From: Bryobacterales bacterium
GTDB lineage: Bacteria > Acidobacteriota > Terriglobia > Bryobacterales > Bryobacteraceae
Reading direction: 5' to 3'
Length of the DNA: 9,953 bases
NCBI GenBank assembly: GCA_003164075.1
Contig: PLRZ01000590.1
Location: 1 to 9,953, forward strand
Shown: positions 1 to 5,917 of the stretch, piece by piece
How the letters are laid out: every line of letters starts with the position of its first letter
Position numbering within the stretch: the first letter of the stretch is position 1
Notes under the pieces: model-generated
Told to the model about the DNA's origin: nothing
The model's database searches: none
Seen by the model: only the letters and a program-made list of their open reading frames with translations
Made by a program: the position numbers and the translations under genes

Positions 1-248
1 AAGACGCCGGTGATGCCCGATTCGTCGAAGGCCTGTAGCAAGGCGTTCTTTTCGGCGGTCCATTCGTGGGTATTGCGGGCGCCCTGGGCTACCAGGCGGG
101 CCACCGGTCCGCGCGCCACCGCACGTACGGATTGCACCAGCATTTGGAGGTCGAAGCGGTCGGAGAAGCGCCACAGGATCTGGCGGGCGTCATCTCCCGG
201 AAGCGCTCGAAGGTAGTCGGTTTGTTTCTCAGTGGCGGCGAGGGTCAT
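1..248 (-). CDS. Acyl-CoA dehydrogenase-like protein, N-terminal part (runs off window)
   Basis: The minus strand is open from an ATG at 248-246 to the window edge (82 codons). The protein begins MTLAATEKQTDYLRALPGDD and continues with QILWRFSDRFDLQMLVQSVR, ARGPVARLV and NTHEWTAEKNALLQAFDESG. I recognise this as the N-terminal helical segment of a long acyl-CoA dehydrogenase-type flavoprotein found in Acidobacteriota and relatives; this is recalled resemblance, and the FAD-binding and catalytic parts lie outside the window. The expected role is alpha,beta-dehydrogenation of acyl-CoA thioesters in the cytoplasm. An AAGGA sequence ends 10 nt before the ATG and supports this start. The gene is transcribed away from the rest of the window with about 480 nt of non-coding DNA upstream. 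The reading frame is convincing; the family call is less so because only the N-terminus is visible. Confidence 0.65.
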   Translation of the reverse strand, partial: MTLAATEKQTDYLRALPGDDARQILWRFSDRFDLQMLVQSVRAVARGPVARLVAQGARNTHEWTAEKNALLQAFDESGITGV

Positions 249-318
249 ACACTGCCCATCCTTATAGGCTGTAGATTCATCGAAGGAAATTCAACAAGCA
301 ATCGCGGTGCCAGGAGCG

Positions 319-342
319 AATACGTTGAAAATCAATACGTTG
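319..342. repeat. Direct repeat AATACGTTG x2, possible regulator site
   Basis: Two exact 9-bp copies of AATACGTTG at 319-327 and 334-342, with starts 15 bp apart. They lie about 70-95 bp upstream of the minus-strand start codon at 248, a place where a regulator could bind. The spacing is not an exact multiple of the helical turn. The repeat is seen directly; a regulatory role is only an inference. Confidence 0.3.
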
Positions 343-392
343 TCGATTCCTACAACAGTGTATCAGGTCTTAATTGGCTGATTTGACCCAAA

Positions 393-409
393 GGGTGGGA
401 AAGGGTGGG
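393..409 (+). other. G-quadruplex motif (four GGG tracts)
   Basis: The sequence GGGTGGGAAAGGGTGGG has four runs of three G separated by loops of 1, 3 and 1 nt, which fits the standard intramolecular G-quadruplex pattern, and the short loops favour stability. It sits about 145 bp upstream of the minus-strand acyl-CoA dehydrogenase-like gene, so the G-rich strand is the one opposite that gene's coding strand. The motif is seen; folding and function are not shown. Confidence 0.45.
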
Positions 410-438
410 CAACCCCCGGTGCTTCGGCAGGATGGCGG

Positions 439-470
439 CTTTCGAACGGATTCTCCATAAGTGCCGGAAA
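439..470. repeat. Degenerate repeat, copy A
   Basis: This copy runs from TTCGAAC to TCCATAAGTGCCGGAAA. Copy B at 608-643 has TTCGAAC and TCCATAAGTTCCGCAAA in the same orientation; the last 17 bases match at 15 positions, with a small length difference between the two blocks. It could be a remnant of a dispersed intergenic repeat family. No coding meaning was found. Confidence 0.4.
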
Positions 471-607
471 CACCCGTTGCCAGACACAGAAAACAGCCCC
501 GTTCGAACCGGAGAATTCAGTCAATACAAGTCACCGACTTTCAACCAGATCCGGCATCCTCCCCGACGTCTGGCTGTCAAGCGGGGCTGAGGAGACACCA
601 AAACTCA

Positions 608-643
608 CCTTCGAACTCCGAATGCGTCCATAAGTTCCGCAAA
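608..643. repeat. Degenerate repeat, copy B
   Basis: Second copy of the element at 439-470, about 170 bp downstream and in the same orientation. The conserved blocks are TTCGAAC and TCCATAAGT(T)CCG(C)AAA. Two copies in one intergenic region suggest a duplicated or dispersed element, not coding sequence. Confidence 0.4.
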
Positions 644-731
644 TGACCTTGCCGGACGTGCCCCACACCGGGTCCAGGCTGACCGCATTCCCATTGCTCG
701 TGTGCCCATCTTCAGGAAAGCTGGTGCGTCA

Positions 732-1076
732 TCAGCCAAGGTCTTCGCCGAGGAGGTGCTTCACCGACGCCAATAACGGTGGGATGTCCTGCCGTACGAC
801 ATCAACCAGGATCCCGGCGGAAACGCGGTCGTACGCCTGGATGAGGATGTTCCTCACGTCCATCATTGCGCGCCACGGGATCTCCGGATGGGCTGCGCGG
901 AACGCGTCATCGAACCGGCGCGCGGCCTCACCGATGATTTCCAGGTTACGGCACACCGCGTCATGGACGAGTGAAACGCCCGGCCATGTTGCTTCAATGC
1001 CGGCGGTGTATTCGAGAATCCGTTCGCAGCACTCGCGAATGTGGATCAGGTACAGGCGCGAATCTTTTGCCGGCAT
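732..1076 (-). CDS. hepT: HepT-like HEPN toxin (DUF86) with altered active-site motif
   Basis: 114-residue protein of the HepT/DUF86 family of HEPN ribonuclease toxins. The family hallmark RNLEIIGEAARR is at residues 43-54, and the all-helical layout and length match the family. The catalytic RX4HXY motif should read R-N-x-x-x-H-x-Y. Here residues 75-82 are RNILIQAY, so Arg75 and Tyr82 are kept but the catalytic His is Gln80 (codon CAG). In known pairs the partner MntA silences HepT by adding AMP to a tyrosine of this motif. Loss of the His suggests weak or no RNase activity, or a changed role. The gene starts 3 nt after the stop of the MntA-like gene, so the two are almost certainly co-transcribed. 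The family is certain from the signature; activity is inferred. Confidence 0.88.
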   Translation of the reverse strand: MPAKDSRLYLIHIRECCERILEYTAGIEATWPGVSLVHDAVCRNLEIIGEAARRFDDAFRAAHPEIPWRAMMDVRNILIQAYDRVSAGILVDVVRQDIPPLLASVKHLLGEDLG

Positions 1077-1079
1077 ACC

Positions 1080-1373
1080 TCAGAGTCCTATGGCTTCGGC
1101 GAGGACGCGGTCGCGGATGTAAGGATGAATCGAGCGGCTTTCGACTACGTCGACCTCGGTCCCCAGCAGATCCCTGACATCGCCCATGAAACCCGCGAGG
1201 TCGAAGATCGTGCGCCCTGCTTCCATGTCCACCAGGAAATCCACGTCGCTATCTGGCCGGTTCTCCTGCATAGCCACCGAGCCGAACACACGGATATTGC
1301 GACAGCCGTGAATGTTTGCAAGGCGGAGGATCTCGGCCCTTTTCTCGTGCCGCAACGTGTTCAGCGTCACCAT
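1080..1373 (-). CDS. mntA: MntA-like minimal nucleotidyltransferase antitoxin
   Basis: 97-residue MNT-domain protein, the antitoxin partner of HepT-type HEPN proteins. The polymerase-beta signature GSX10DXD is intact: Gly31-Ser32, then Asp43-Val-Asp45 within SDVDFLVDM, and the third acidic residue is Asp75 in EVDVV. The stretch after GS reads AMQE instead of the frequent ARGE. Characterised relatives transfer AMP from ATP to HepT. The start at 1373 is chosen because GGAGG lies 5 nt upstream; an in-frame ATG at 1415 would add 14 residues without family character. It is the upstream gene of the pair. A weak GACAAT box lies just upstream on the minus strand, but no firm promoter or operator can be named. 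Confidence 0.9.
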   Translation of the reverse strand: MVTLNTLRHEKRAEILRLANIHGCRNIRVFGSVAMQENRPDSDVDFLVDMEAGRTIFDLAGFMGDVRDLLGTEVDVVESRSIHPYIRDRVLAEAIGL

Positions 1374-1376
1374 GGC

Positions 1377-1384
1377 TTCCTCCC
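1377..1384 (-). promoter_or_regulatory. Ribosome binding site deciding the mntA start
   Basis: On the minus strand GGGGAGGAAG precedes the ATG at 1373-1371, with GGAGG 5 nt away. This near-perfect Shine-Dalgarno sequence favours the shorter 97-residue MntA over the longer open frame starting at 1415. Confidence 0.7.
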
Positions 1385-1446
1385 CATTGTCCCTCAGTGG
1401 ACGCCTCTCTTCCAAGAAGCGAGTTGGCCGTTCGTATGCGCCCGCT

Positions 1447-1768
1447 GAAGAGGGGTTTCGGCAGAATCTGTCGCTGGGGCCTTCGGGACCGGCGCGCAGC
1501 GCGTACCTCGCGTCGCACCGGATTGGCCACGACCTGACAACGCGTCAACGCCGGATCTGGCAGGCGTTGGCTGCCAGGCAGGACATCACCATTGGCGAAC
1601 TGCGGACATTGGCTGGCCCCACGGTGGCGTCCGCGCCTTCCGGACGATCTCCGGCACCTGAAGAGGTTGGGCAGGATCGGATGGTGTGGCCGGGGGCGCG
1701 GCGCCGGTCCTGCGCAAATACACCCGCCGGTTAACAGCACGTTCCACGTTGGTCCGTTTTTTCAATGA
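1447..1768 (+). pseudogene. Frameshifted winged-helix remnant (Fic-C-terminus or regulator type)
   Basis: Two reading frames together give one winged-helix domain. The first frame (to about 1620) reads YLASHRIGHDLTTRQRRIWQ and then DITIGELRTLAG, resembling helices 1-2 of an HTH unit. The second frame, shifted by +1, continues from about 1630 with DDLRHLKRLGRIGWCGRGRGA, typical of a recognition helix and wing, and stops at TGA 1766-1768. Neither frame alone makes a whole domain and no good start was found, so this is read as the degraded 3' end of a regulator or of a Fic-family protein with a C-terminal winged helix. The large minus-strand open frame across the same bases looks like a shadow. 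The assignment rests on pattern recognition only. Confidence 0.4.
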
Positions 1769-2044
1769 GTTAGGGGTGCTGTTTGGACGGCAGATGGCGC
1801 TGAACCTTAATGCGGTGTATCGCGGTGGTTCCGCATGTAACGCCGCTACGGGGTGCCCTGTGGCCCCGCCTCAGTAACAAGTCCCGTGGAATCATCACGG
1901 CGTTTTCTGAGCCGGGCCCGGAGGGCAGGCCGTTAGCAAGCGGCTCTTGCCACTTGAGGCGAGTTTCGCGGCCGGGGCGGCATCGCCCGTCCGAATCTTT
2001 GGCCATGCGGAGCAACTCGCACGCCGGCGTACAACACACCGGAA
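1769..2044. other. Non-coding upstream region of the aminotransferase operon
   Basis: Open frames on both strands here show no motif, no ribosome site and no family resemblance. A small hairpin CCGTG-N7-CACGG at 1884-1900 is followed by CGTTTTC and could be a weak terminator for the degraded gene upstream, but the stem is only 5 bp. A 10-bp palindrome CCGGGCCCGG lies at 1912-1921. The real control signals appear to start at 2045. Confidence 0.4.
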
Positions 2045-2073
2045 AATAGTATTTGAAGATCCTGTATACTATT
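2045..2073 (+). promoter_or_regulatory. Probable operator palindrome over the -10 box of the aminotransferase-pckA operon
   Basis: A perfect 8-bp inverted repeat AATAGTAT (2045-2052) and ATACTATT (2066-2073), 13 bp apart, places the arm centres 21 bp apart, two helical turns, as expected for a dimeric repressor. The right arm contains TATACT (2065-2070), a good -10 hexamer. The matching -35 position at 2042-2047 (GAAAAT) is poor, so the promoter may need an activator, or the palindrome itself may be the controlling site. Transcription would then begin near 2077. The palindrome is seen; the regulator is unknown. Confidence 0.55.
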
Positions 2074-2076
2074 ATT

Positions 2077-2098
2077 TCCCCGTGACATTTTGCGGGGA
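2077..2098 (+). promoter_or_regulatory. 5'-leader hairpin before the aminotransferase gene
   Basis: TCCCCG (2077-2082) pairs with CGGGGA (2093-2098) across a 10-nt loop. If the -10 box at 2065-2070 is used, the transcript begins at or next to this stem, which could protect the mRNA 5' end. The ribosome site AAGGA lies downstream and is not covered by the stem, so this is unlikely to be a riboswitch. Confidence 0.35.
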
Positions 2099-2122
2099 CT
2101 GCTGCACCCAAGGACCGACGCC

Positions 2123-3343
2123 ATGAGCTTGAGCCAACTTGCCAGATCCATTTGCGAGTCGCCGACACTCAAACTGAATGAAACCGCAGCGCTGCTGCGC
2201 GAAAAGGGCGAACCCGTCATCCACCTGGGAGGCGGCGAGCCGAAAAGCAAAACCCCCATCGACGCCATCATCAACTGCTCCTCGCTGCTCTCCACCGGCG
2301 AGGTGAAATACACCCCGGCCGACGGCATTCCCGCGCTCAAAAAGGCCATCATCCATTACACCGAGGAGCACTACGGCCGCTTGGTGGCGCCCGAAAACGT
2401 CATCGTGTCGAGCGGCGCCAAGCAGTCCCTCATGGTGTTTCTGCACGCCGTCCTCGACCCCAAGGAAGAGGTCATCTTCCCGGCGCCGTACTGGGTCAGC
2501 TATCCCGAAATGGTGAAAATCGCCGGCGGAGTCCCGGTGGCCGTGACGGCGCGCGATGGCGGTTTCCAGCCCACCGTAGACGAAATGGCCGAGGCCGTGG
2601 GACCCTACACCAAGGCCGTCATCCTCAACAGCCCCAACAACCCTTCGGGCGTGGTCTACTCCGACGAGTTCGTTGCCGGCGTGGTGGAGTTGTGCGAGAA
2701 ACGCAATCTCTACCTGGTGATGGACGACACCTACAATCGCCTGATTTTCGACGGCCGGGTGCCCAGCAACTGCTATCGCTTCACCCAGGTCCACAACCTC
2801 GACAGTTCCAAATTGGTGGTTGTCAATTGCGTATCGAAGATGTACGCCATGACGGGCTTCCGCATCGGCTGGGCGGTGGGCAATCGCGAACTGATCCGCG
2901 CCATGGCCAACATTCAGTCGCAGGAGACGTCGGGACCGGCGGCGCCCTCGCAATGGGCCGCCGTGGGCGCGCTCAACGGCGTACAATCGTCCATCGAAAG
3001 CCTGCGCCTCACGCTGGAAAACAATCGCAACGTGATGGTGAAACGGCTGGCGGCATTTCCGGGAGTGCGCGTGGTGAAGCCGGGCGGCACATTCTACTGC
3101 TTCCCCGATTTCAGCGCTTACGAAAAGGACTCGCAGACGCTCTCGCGGCTGCTGCTGGAGCGCGTTCGCGTGGTCACCGTACCGGGCCGCGAGTTCGGCA
3201 TGGAAGGACACCTGCGCATGAGCTTCTGCGGCACTCTCAAGGAAATCACCGAGGGCATCGAGCGCATACAATGGGCGCTCGACCCGCAGGCGCCCAACGA
3301 AATATTCCTGGGCGACCGCAAGATCGTGAGGAACTGGCGATGA
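2123..3343 (+). CDS. PLP-dependent class I aminotransferase, aspartate aminotransferase type (subgroup I-gamma)
   Basis: 406-residue cytoplasmic aminotransferase of fold type I, close in plan to the Thermus-type aspartate aminotransferase. Likely reaction: aspartate + 2-oxoglutarate to oxaloacetate + glutamate. Visible landmarks: GGGEPKSKTP (36-45), YTPADGIPALKKA (63-75), PYWVSYPEM (122-130), NSPNNPSG (169-176) with the PLP-contacting Asn, DDTY (201-204) with the pyridine-nitrogen Asp and Tyr, Schiff-base Lys239 in SKMYAMTGFRIGW, and Arg365 in LRMSF, which holds the substrate carboxylate. The start at 2123 has AAGGA 8 nt upstream; an in-frame TTG at 2090 is less likely. Its stop overlaps the pckA start by ATGA, implying translational coupling. 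The C-terminal tail after residue 387 (to NWR) is slightly longer than usual. Substrate choice (Asp versus another amino acid) cannot be fixed from sequence, but the pckA neighbour favours aspartate. Confidence 0.93.
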   Translation: MSLSQLARSICESPTLKLNETAALLREKGEPVIHLGGGEPKSKTPIDAIINCSSLLSTGEVKYTPADGIPALKKAIIHYTEEHYGRLVAPENVIVSSGAKQSLMVFLHAVLDPKEEVIFPAPYWVSYPEMVKIAGGVPVAVTARDGGFQPTVDEMAEAVGPYTKAVILNSPNNPSGVVYSDEFVAGVVELCEKRNLYLVMDDTYNRLIFDGRVPSNCYRFTQVHNLDSSKLVVVNCVSKMYAMTGFRIGWAVGNRELIRAMANIQSQETSGPAAPSQWAAVGALNGVQSSIESLRLTLENNRNVMVKRLAAFPGVRVVKPGGTFYCFPDFSAYEKDSQTLSRLLLERVRVVTVPGREFGMEGHLRMSFCGTLKEITEGIERIQWALDPQAPNEIFLGDRKIVRNWR

Positions 3344-4983
3344 ACCCCTACCTGGACCTTCCCTCCCCCGCGCAGCCCGAAGCTACCCGGCTGGCCAGCC
3401 TGTACGGACTGGCGAACCACGGCCTGGCAAACCTGCATCGCGTGTATTGGAATCTGCCGACCGCGTCTCTCTATGAAGAGATCGTGTTTCGCGGTGAGGC
3501 GCGCATCTCCCACCTGGGCCCCATAGTGGCCACCACGGGCAAGCACACCGCGCGCGCGGCCGCCGACAAGTTCATCGTCCATGAACAGTCCACCGAGAAA
3601 CGCATTTGGTGGGGCGAATACAACCGCCCGTTCAGCGCCGAGAAATTCAGCGCGCTCTTGAGCCGCATGCAGGGCTTCCTGCAGGGCCGCGATGTTTTCG
3701 TGCAGGATTGCTATGCCGGCGCCGACCCGGATTACCGGCTGCCCATCCGCATCGTCACCGAAAAGGCCTGGCACAGCCTGTTCGCGCGCAACATGTTCAT
3801 GAAAATCCGCGGCACGGAGGAACTCAAGCGCCACGTGCCGGAGTTCACGGTGATCTGCGCGCCCTCATTCCACGCGTCGCCGCTGGTGGACGGAACGCGC
3901 ACCGAGACCTTCATCATCATCAACTTCTCCGCGCGCCTGGCGATCATCGGCGGATCGGCCTACGGCGGCGAGATCAAGAAGACCGTCTTCACGCTGCTGA
4001 ATTTCCTGCTGCCGCTGGAAGGCGTGTTGCCCATGCACTGCTCCGCCAACGTGGGACCGGATGGCGACGTAGCGCTCTTCTTCGGACTCTCCGGCACCGG
4101 CAAGACCACGCTCTCCGCCGACCCGGCGCGCCAACTGATCGGCGACGACGAACACGGCTGGAGCGAAAACGGCATCTTCAATTTCGAGGATGGCTGCTAC
4201 GCCAAAGTTATCCGCCTTTCGCCGGAAGCCGAGCCGCAGATTCACGCCTGCACGCGGCGCTTCGGCACCATCCTGGAGAACGTGGTACTCGATCCGCTCT
4301 CCCGCCGGCTCGATCTGAACGACGATGCCCTCACGGAAAACACCCGCGGCGCGTATCCGTTGGACTACATCGAGAACTACCTGCCGCCCAAGATGGCCGG
4401 CCAGCCGCGCAACGTGGTTTTCCTCACCTGCGACGCCAGCGGCGTGATGCCGCCGCTCTCGCGCCTGACGCCGGAGCAGGCCATCTACCATTTCATTTCC
4501 GGATACACCAGCAAGATCGCCGGCACCGAGATCGGCCTCGGCGCGGAGCCTGAGATCACGTTCAGCACCTGTTTCGGCGGGCCCTTCATGGTGCACCATC
4601 CTTACACGTATGCCGAAATGTTAAAAGGCCGCCTCACCAAACATGGCGCCACCTGCTGGCTGGTGAACACCGGGTGGACCGGCGGCCCGTTCGGCGTGGG
4701 CAAGCGAATCAGCATCCGCCATACGCGCACGCTGCTTCACGCCGCGTTGTCGGGGAAACTGCAGGGAGCCACCTTCCGCGAAGACCCGGTATTCGGGTTC
4801 CAGGTCCCCACGGAATGCGACGGTGTTCCGGCGCAGATTCTGGATCCGGCCGCCACCTGGCCGAATCGCGAGGCGTATCGCCAGAAGTACGCGACGCTGG
4901 CCGCGCGCTTCGTCCGGAATTTCAAGCTCATGGCCGATGGCTGTCCGGCGGAAGTGCTGCAGGGCGGACCGCGCGCGACGTAA
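3340..4983 (+). CDS. pckA: Phosphoenolpyruvate carboxykinase (ATP)
   Basis: 547-residue ATP-dependent PEP carboxykinase, normal length for the family. It converts oxaloacetate + ATP to phosphoenolpyruvate + ADP + CO2, the entry step of gluconeogenesis, in the cytoplasm. Landmarks: P-loop GLSGTGKTT at 249-257 with Lys255, family signature LIGDDEHGW at 266-274 followed by ENGIFNFEDGCYAK, metal/substrate region GGEIKK (209-214, Lys213) and PMHCSANVG (231-239), TRGAYPLDYI (335-344), and FGGPFMVHH (412-420). The oxaloacetate-binding Arg of the usual TGRSPKDK motif appears to be kept at residue 72, but the context is TARAAADKF, a divergent version. The start is the ATG of an ATGA overlap with the upstream aminotransferase; GAGG lies 8 nt before it. 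A much longer frame upstream (from 2692) is only the aminotransferase read out of frame. Co-expression with the aminotransferase suggests a route from aspartate carbon to sugars. Confidence 0.97.
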   Translation: MNPYLDLPSPAQPEATRLASLYGLANHGLANLHRVYWNLPTASLYEEIVFRGEARISHLGPIVATTGKHTARAAADKFIVHEQSTEKRIWWGEYNRPFSAEKFSALLSRMQGFLQGRDVFVQDCYAGADPDYRLPIRIVTEKAWHSLFARNMFMKIRGTEELKRHVPEFTVICAPSFHASPLVDGTRTETFIIINFSARLAIIGGSAYGGEIKKTVFTLLNFLLPLEGVLPMHCSANVGPDGDVALFFGLSGTGKTTLSADPARQLIGDDEHGWSENGIFNFEDGCYAKVIRLSPEAEPQIHACTRRFGTILENVVLDPLSRRLDLNDDALTENTRGAYPLDYIENYLPPKMAGQPRNVVFLTCDASGVMPPLSRLTPEQAIYHFISGYTSKIAGTEIGLGAEPEITFSTCFGGPFMVHHPYTYAEMLKGRLTKHGATCWLVNTGWTGGPFGVGKRISIRHTRTLLHAALSGKLQGATFREDPVFGFQVPTECDGVPAQILDPAATWPNREAYRQKYATLAARFVRNFKLMADGCPAEVLQGGPRAT

Positions 4984-4995
4984 GATCGTCTTCCG

Positions 4996-5004
4996 AGGGG
5001 GTGA
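4996..5004 (+). promoter_or_regulatory. Ribosome binding site deciding the ABC ATPase start
   Basis: AGGGGGTGA matches the ideal AGGAGGTGA at eight of nine positions and ends 9 nt before the ATG at 5014. It favours that start over the in-frame ATG at 5023. Confidence 0.55.
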
Positions 5005-5013
5005 CTGTACAAT

Positions 5014-5808
5014 ATGAGGTCAATGTCGGACGTCCCCCTCATCGATTTTCAGAACGTCACGGTGCAGCGCGGCGACCGCGTGGTGCTGGATGGCGTCACG
5101 CTCTCCATCGCGCAGGGCGAGCACGCCGTGATCCTCGGCCCCAACGGCTCCGGCAAATCCACGCTGATTAAAGTCATCTCGCGGGAGTTGTACCCGCGCC
5201 TGAAAGCCGACCCCTGGTCGCTGCGCATTCTGGGGCGCGACCGGTGGCATCTTTTCGATTTGCGCCACCACCTGGGGATCGTCTCCAACGACTGGATGCA
5301 GATGTGTACGCGCGACTACTCGGGCTACGAAATCGTGCTCTCGGGCTTTTTCGGCAGCGTGGGCATCTGGCCCAACCACGAAGTGACACCCGAGATGGCG
5401 CACCAGGCGCGGGAGGTGATGGACCTGCTCGAAATCGCGCACCTGGCGGAGCGCAATACCAACGAGATGTCTTCGGGCGAGGCGCGGCGTATTCTGATCG
5501 CGCGAGCCCTGGTGCACGGTCCGCAAGCGCTGGTGCTGGACGAGCCTACCACCAGCCTGGACCTGTACGCCACGCACGAATTGCGCGAGATTCTGCGCAA
5601 ACTGGCGGCGCGCGGCATCGGCATCGTCATGGTGACGCACCATCTGCCCGACATCATCCCCGAGATGCGGCGCGTGGTGCTGATGCGCGATGGCCGCGTG
5701 GTGGGCGACGGTCCCAAGGAACAGGTGCTGGAGGCGGGAGCGCTATCGGAGGTGTTCGGCCTGCCGGTGGAAGTGCTGGAGCGCGGCGGATACTACCACG
5801 TGTTGTGA
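5014..5808 (+). CDS. Solo ABC transporter ATP-binding protein, ModF/YlmA-like
   Basis: 264-residue single ABC ATPase domain. Walker A GPNGSGKST is at 42-50, a signature of the form MSSGEARR at 152-159 (in place of LSGGQ), Walker B ALVLDEPTTSLD at 172-183 with catalytic Glu177, and the H-loop His in VTHH at 207-210. The Q-loop position is unusual: GIVSNDW (88-94) has no Gln. Together with EIVLSGFFGSVGIW this resembles the ModF/YlmA group of stand-alone ABC ATPases rather than a classic importer subunit. There is no membrane protein or binding protein next to it, so a transport substrate cannot be named; a regulatory or housekeeping role is possible. The gene lies 30 nt after pckA on the same strand and is probably co-transcribed. 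ABC identity is certain, the subfamily moderately so. Confidence 0.92.
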   Translation: MRSMSDVPLIDFQNVTVQRGDRVVLDGVTLSIAQGEHAVILGPNGSGKSTLIKVISRELYPRLKADPWSLRILGRDRWHLFDLRHHLGIVSNDWMQMCTRDYSGYEIVLSGFFGSVGIWPNHEVTPEMAHQAREVMDLLEIAHLAERNTNEMSSGEARRILIARALVHGPQALVLDEPTTSLDLYATHELREILRKLAARGIGIVMVTHHLPDIIPEMRRVVLMRDGRVVGDGPKEQVLEAGALSEVFGLPVEVLERGGYYHVL

Positions 5809-5809
5809 A

Positions 5810-5911
5810 ATGGACAGGGCGATCAAGATCATAGTGGAAAAGCACTCGGACGGCTATGTGGCCTACCCACTCGGCTTGAAAGGCGTGGTGGTTGCCCCGC
5901 TTCACCTATGA
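5810..5911 (+). pseudogene. Truncated HicB-family antitoxin (N-terminal fragment)
   Basis: A 33-codon frame beginning MDRAIKIIVEKHSDGYVAYP and continuing LGLKGVVV matches the first beta-strands of HicB-like antitoxins, which normally run on with a GxGDTYEEAL-type segment to about 70 or more residues. Here the similarity stops after residue 28, replaced by APLHL and a stop. The start lies 1 nt after the ABC ATPase stop codon. No HicA partner is visible. The break is followed at once by the higBA promoter region, so a deletion or insertion junction near 5895-5911 is likely. Whether the short peptide is still made is unknown. Confidence 0.65.
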
Positions 5912-5917
5912 TGAACC

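Larger units (their letters stand above)
249..731. other. Gene-poor intergenic stretch with short repeats
   Basis: No convincing gene was seen on either strand. Short open frames here lack a ribosome site and any recognisable motif. The stretch holds a direct repeat AATACGTTG (319-327 and 334-342, 15-bp period), a GGG-tract cluster at 393-409, and two degenerate copies of a roughly 32-36 bp element at 439-470 and 608-643. The 5' part must carry the promoter of the minus-strand acyl-CoA dehydrogenase-like gene, but no clear -35/-10 pair could be picked. Confidence 0.5.

Noticed and set aside
495..520. GTTCGAACC resembling a tRNA T-loop
   Set aside because: No acceptor stem, anticodon arm or D-arm could be built around it on either strand.
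643..1122. Plus-strand frames opposite hepT
   Set aside because: hepT on the other strand carries the DUF86 signature; these frames show none.
1249..1740. 163-codon minus-strand frame overlapping mntA and the winged-helix remnant
   Set aside because: It conflicts with the intact mntA, is Arg/Pro-rich and has no recognisable domain.
1884..1906. Hairpin CCGTG-N7-CACGG followed by CGTTTTC as a terminator
   Set aside because: A 5-bp stem with only four T is too weak to call, and the gene it would end is a remnant.
2072..3271. 399-codon open frame on the minus strand
   Set aside because: It lies wholly opposite the aminotransferase, which has all family residues; the frame is a product of G/C-biased third positions and its protein is His/Arg/Ala-rich without motifs.
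2692..3339. 648-bp upstream extension of the pckA frame
   Set aside because: It is the aminotransferase read in another frame; the ATG at 3340 has a ribosome site and gives the normal enzyme length.
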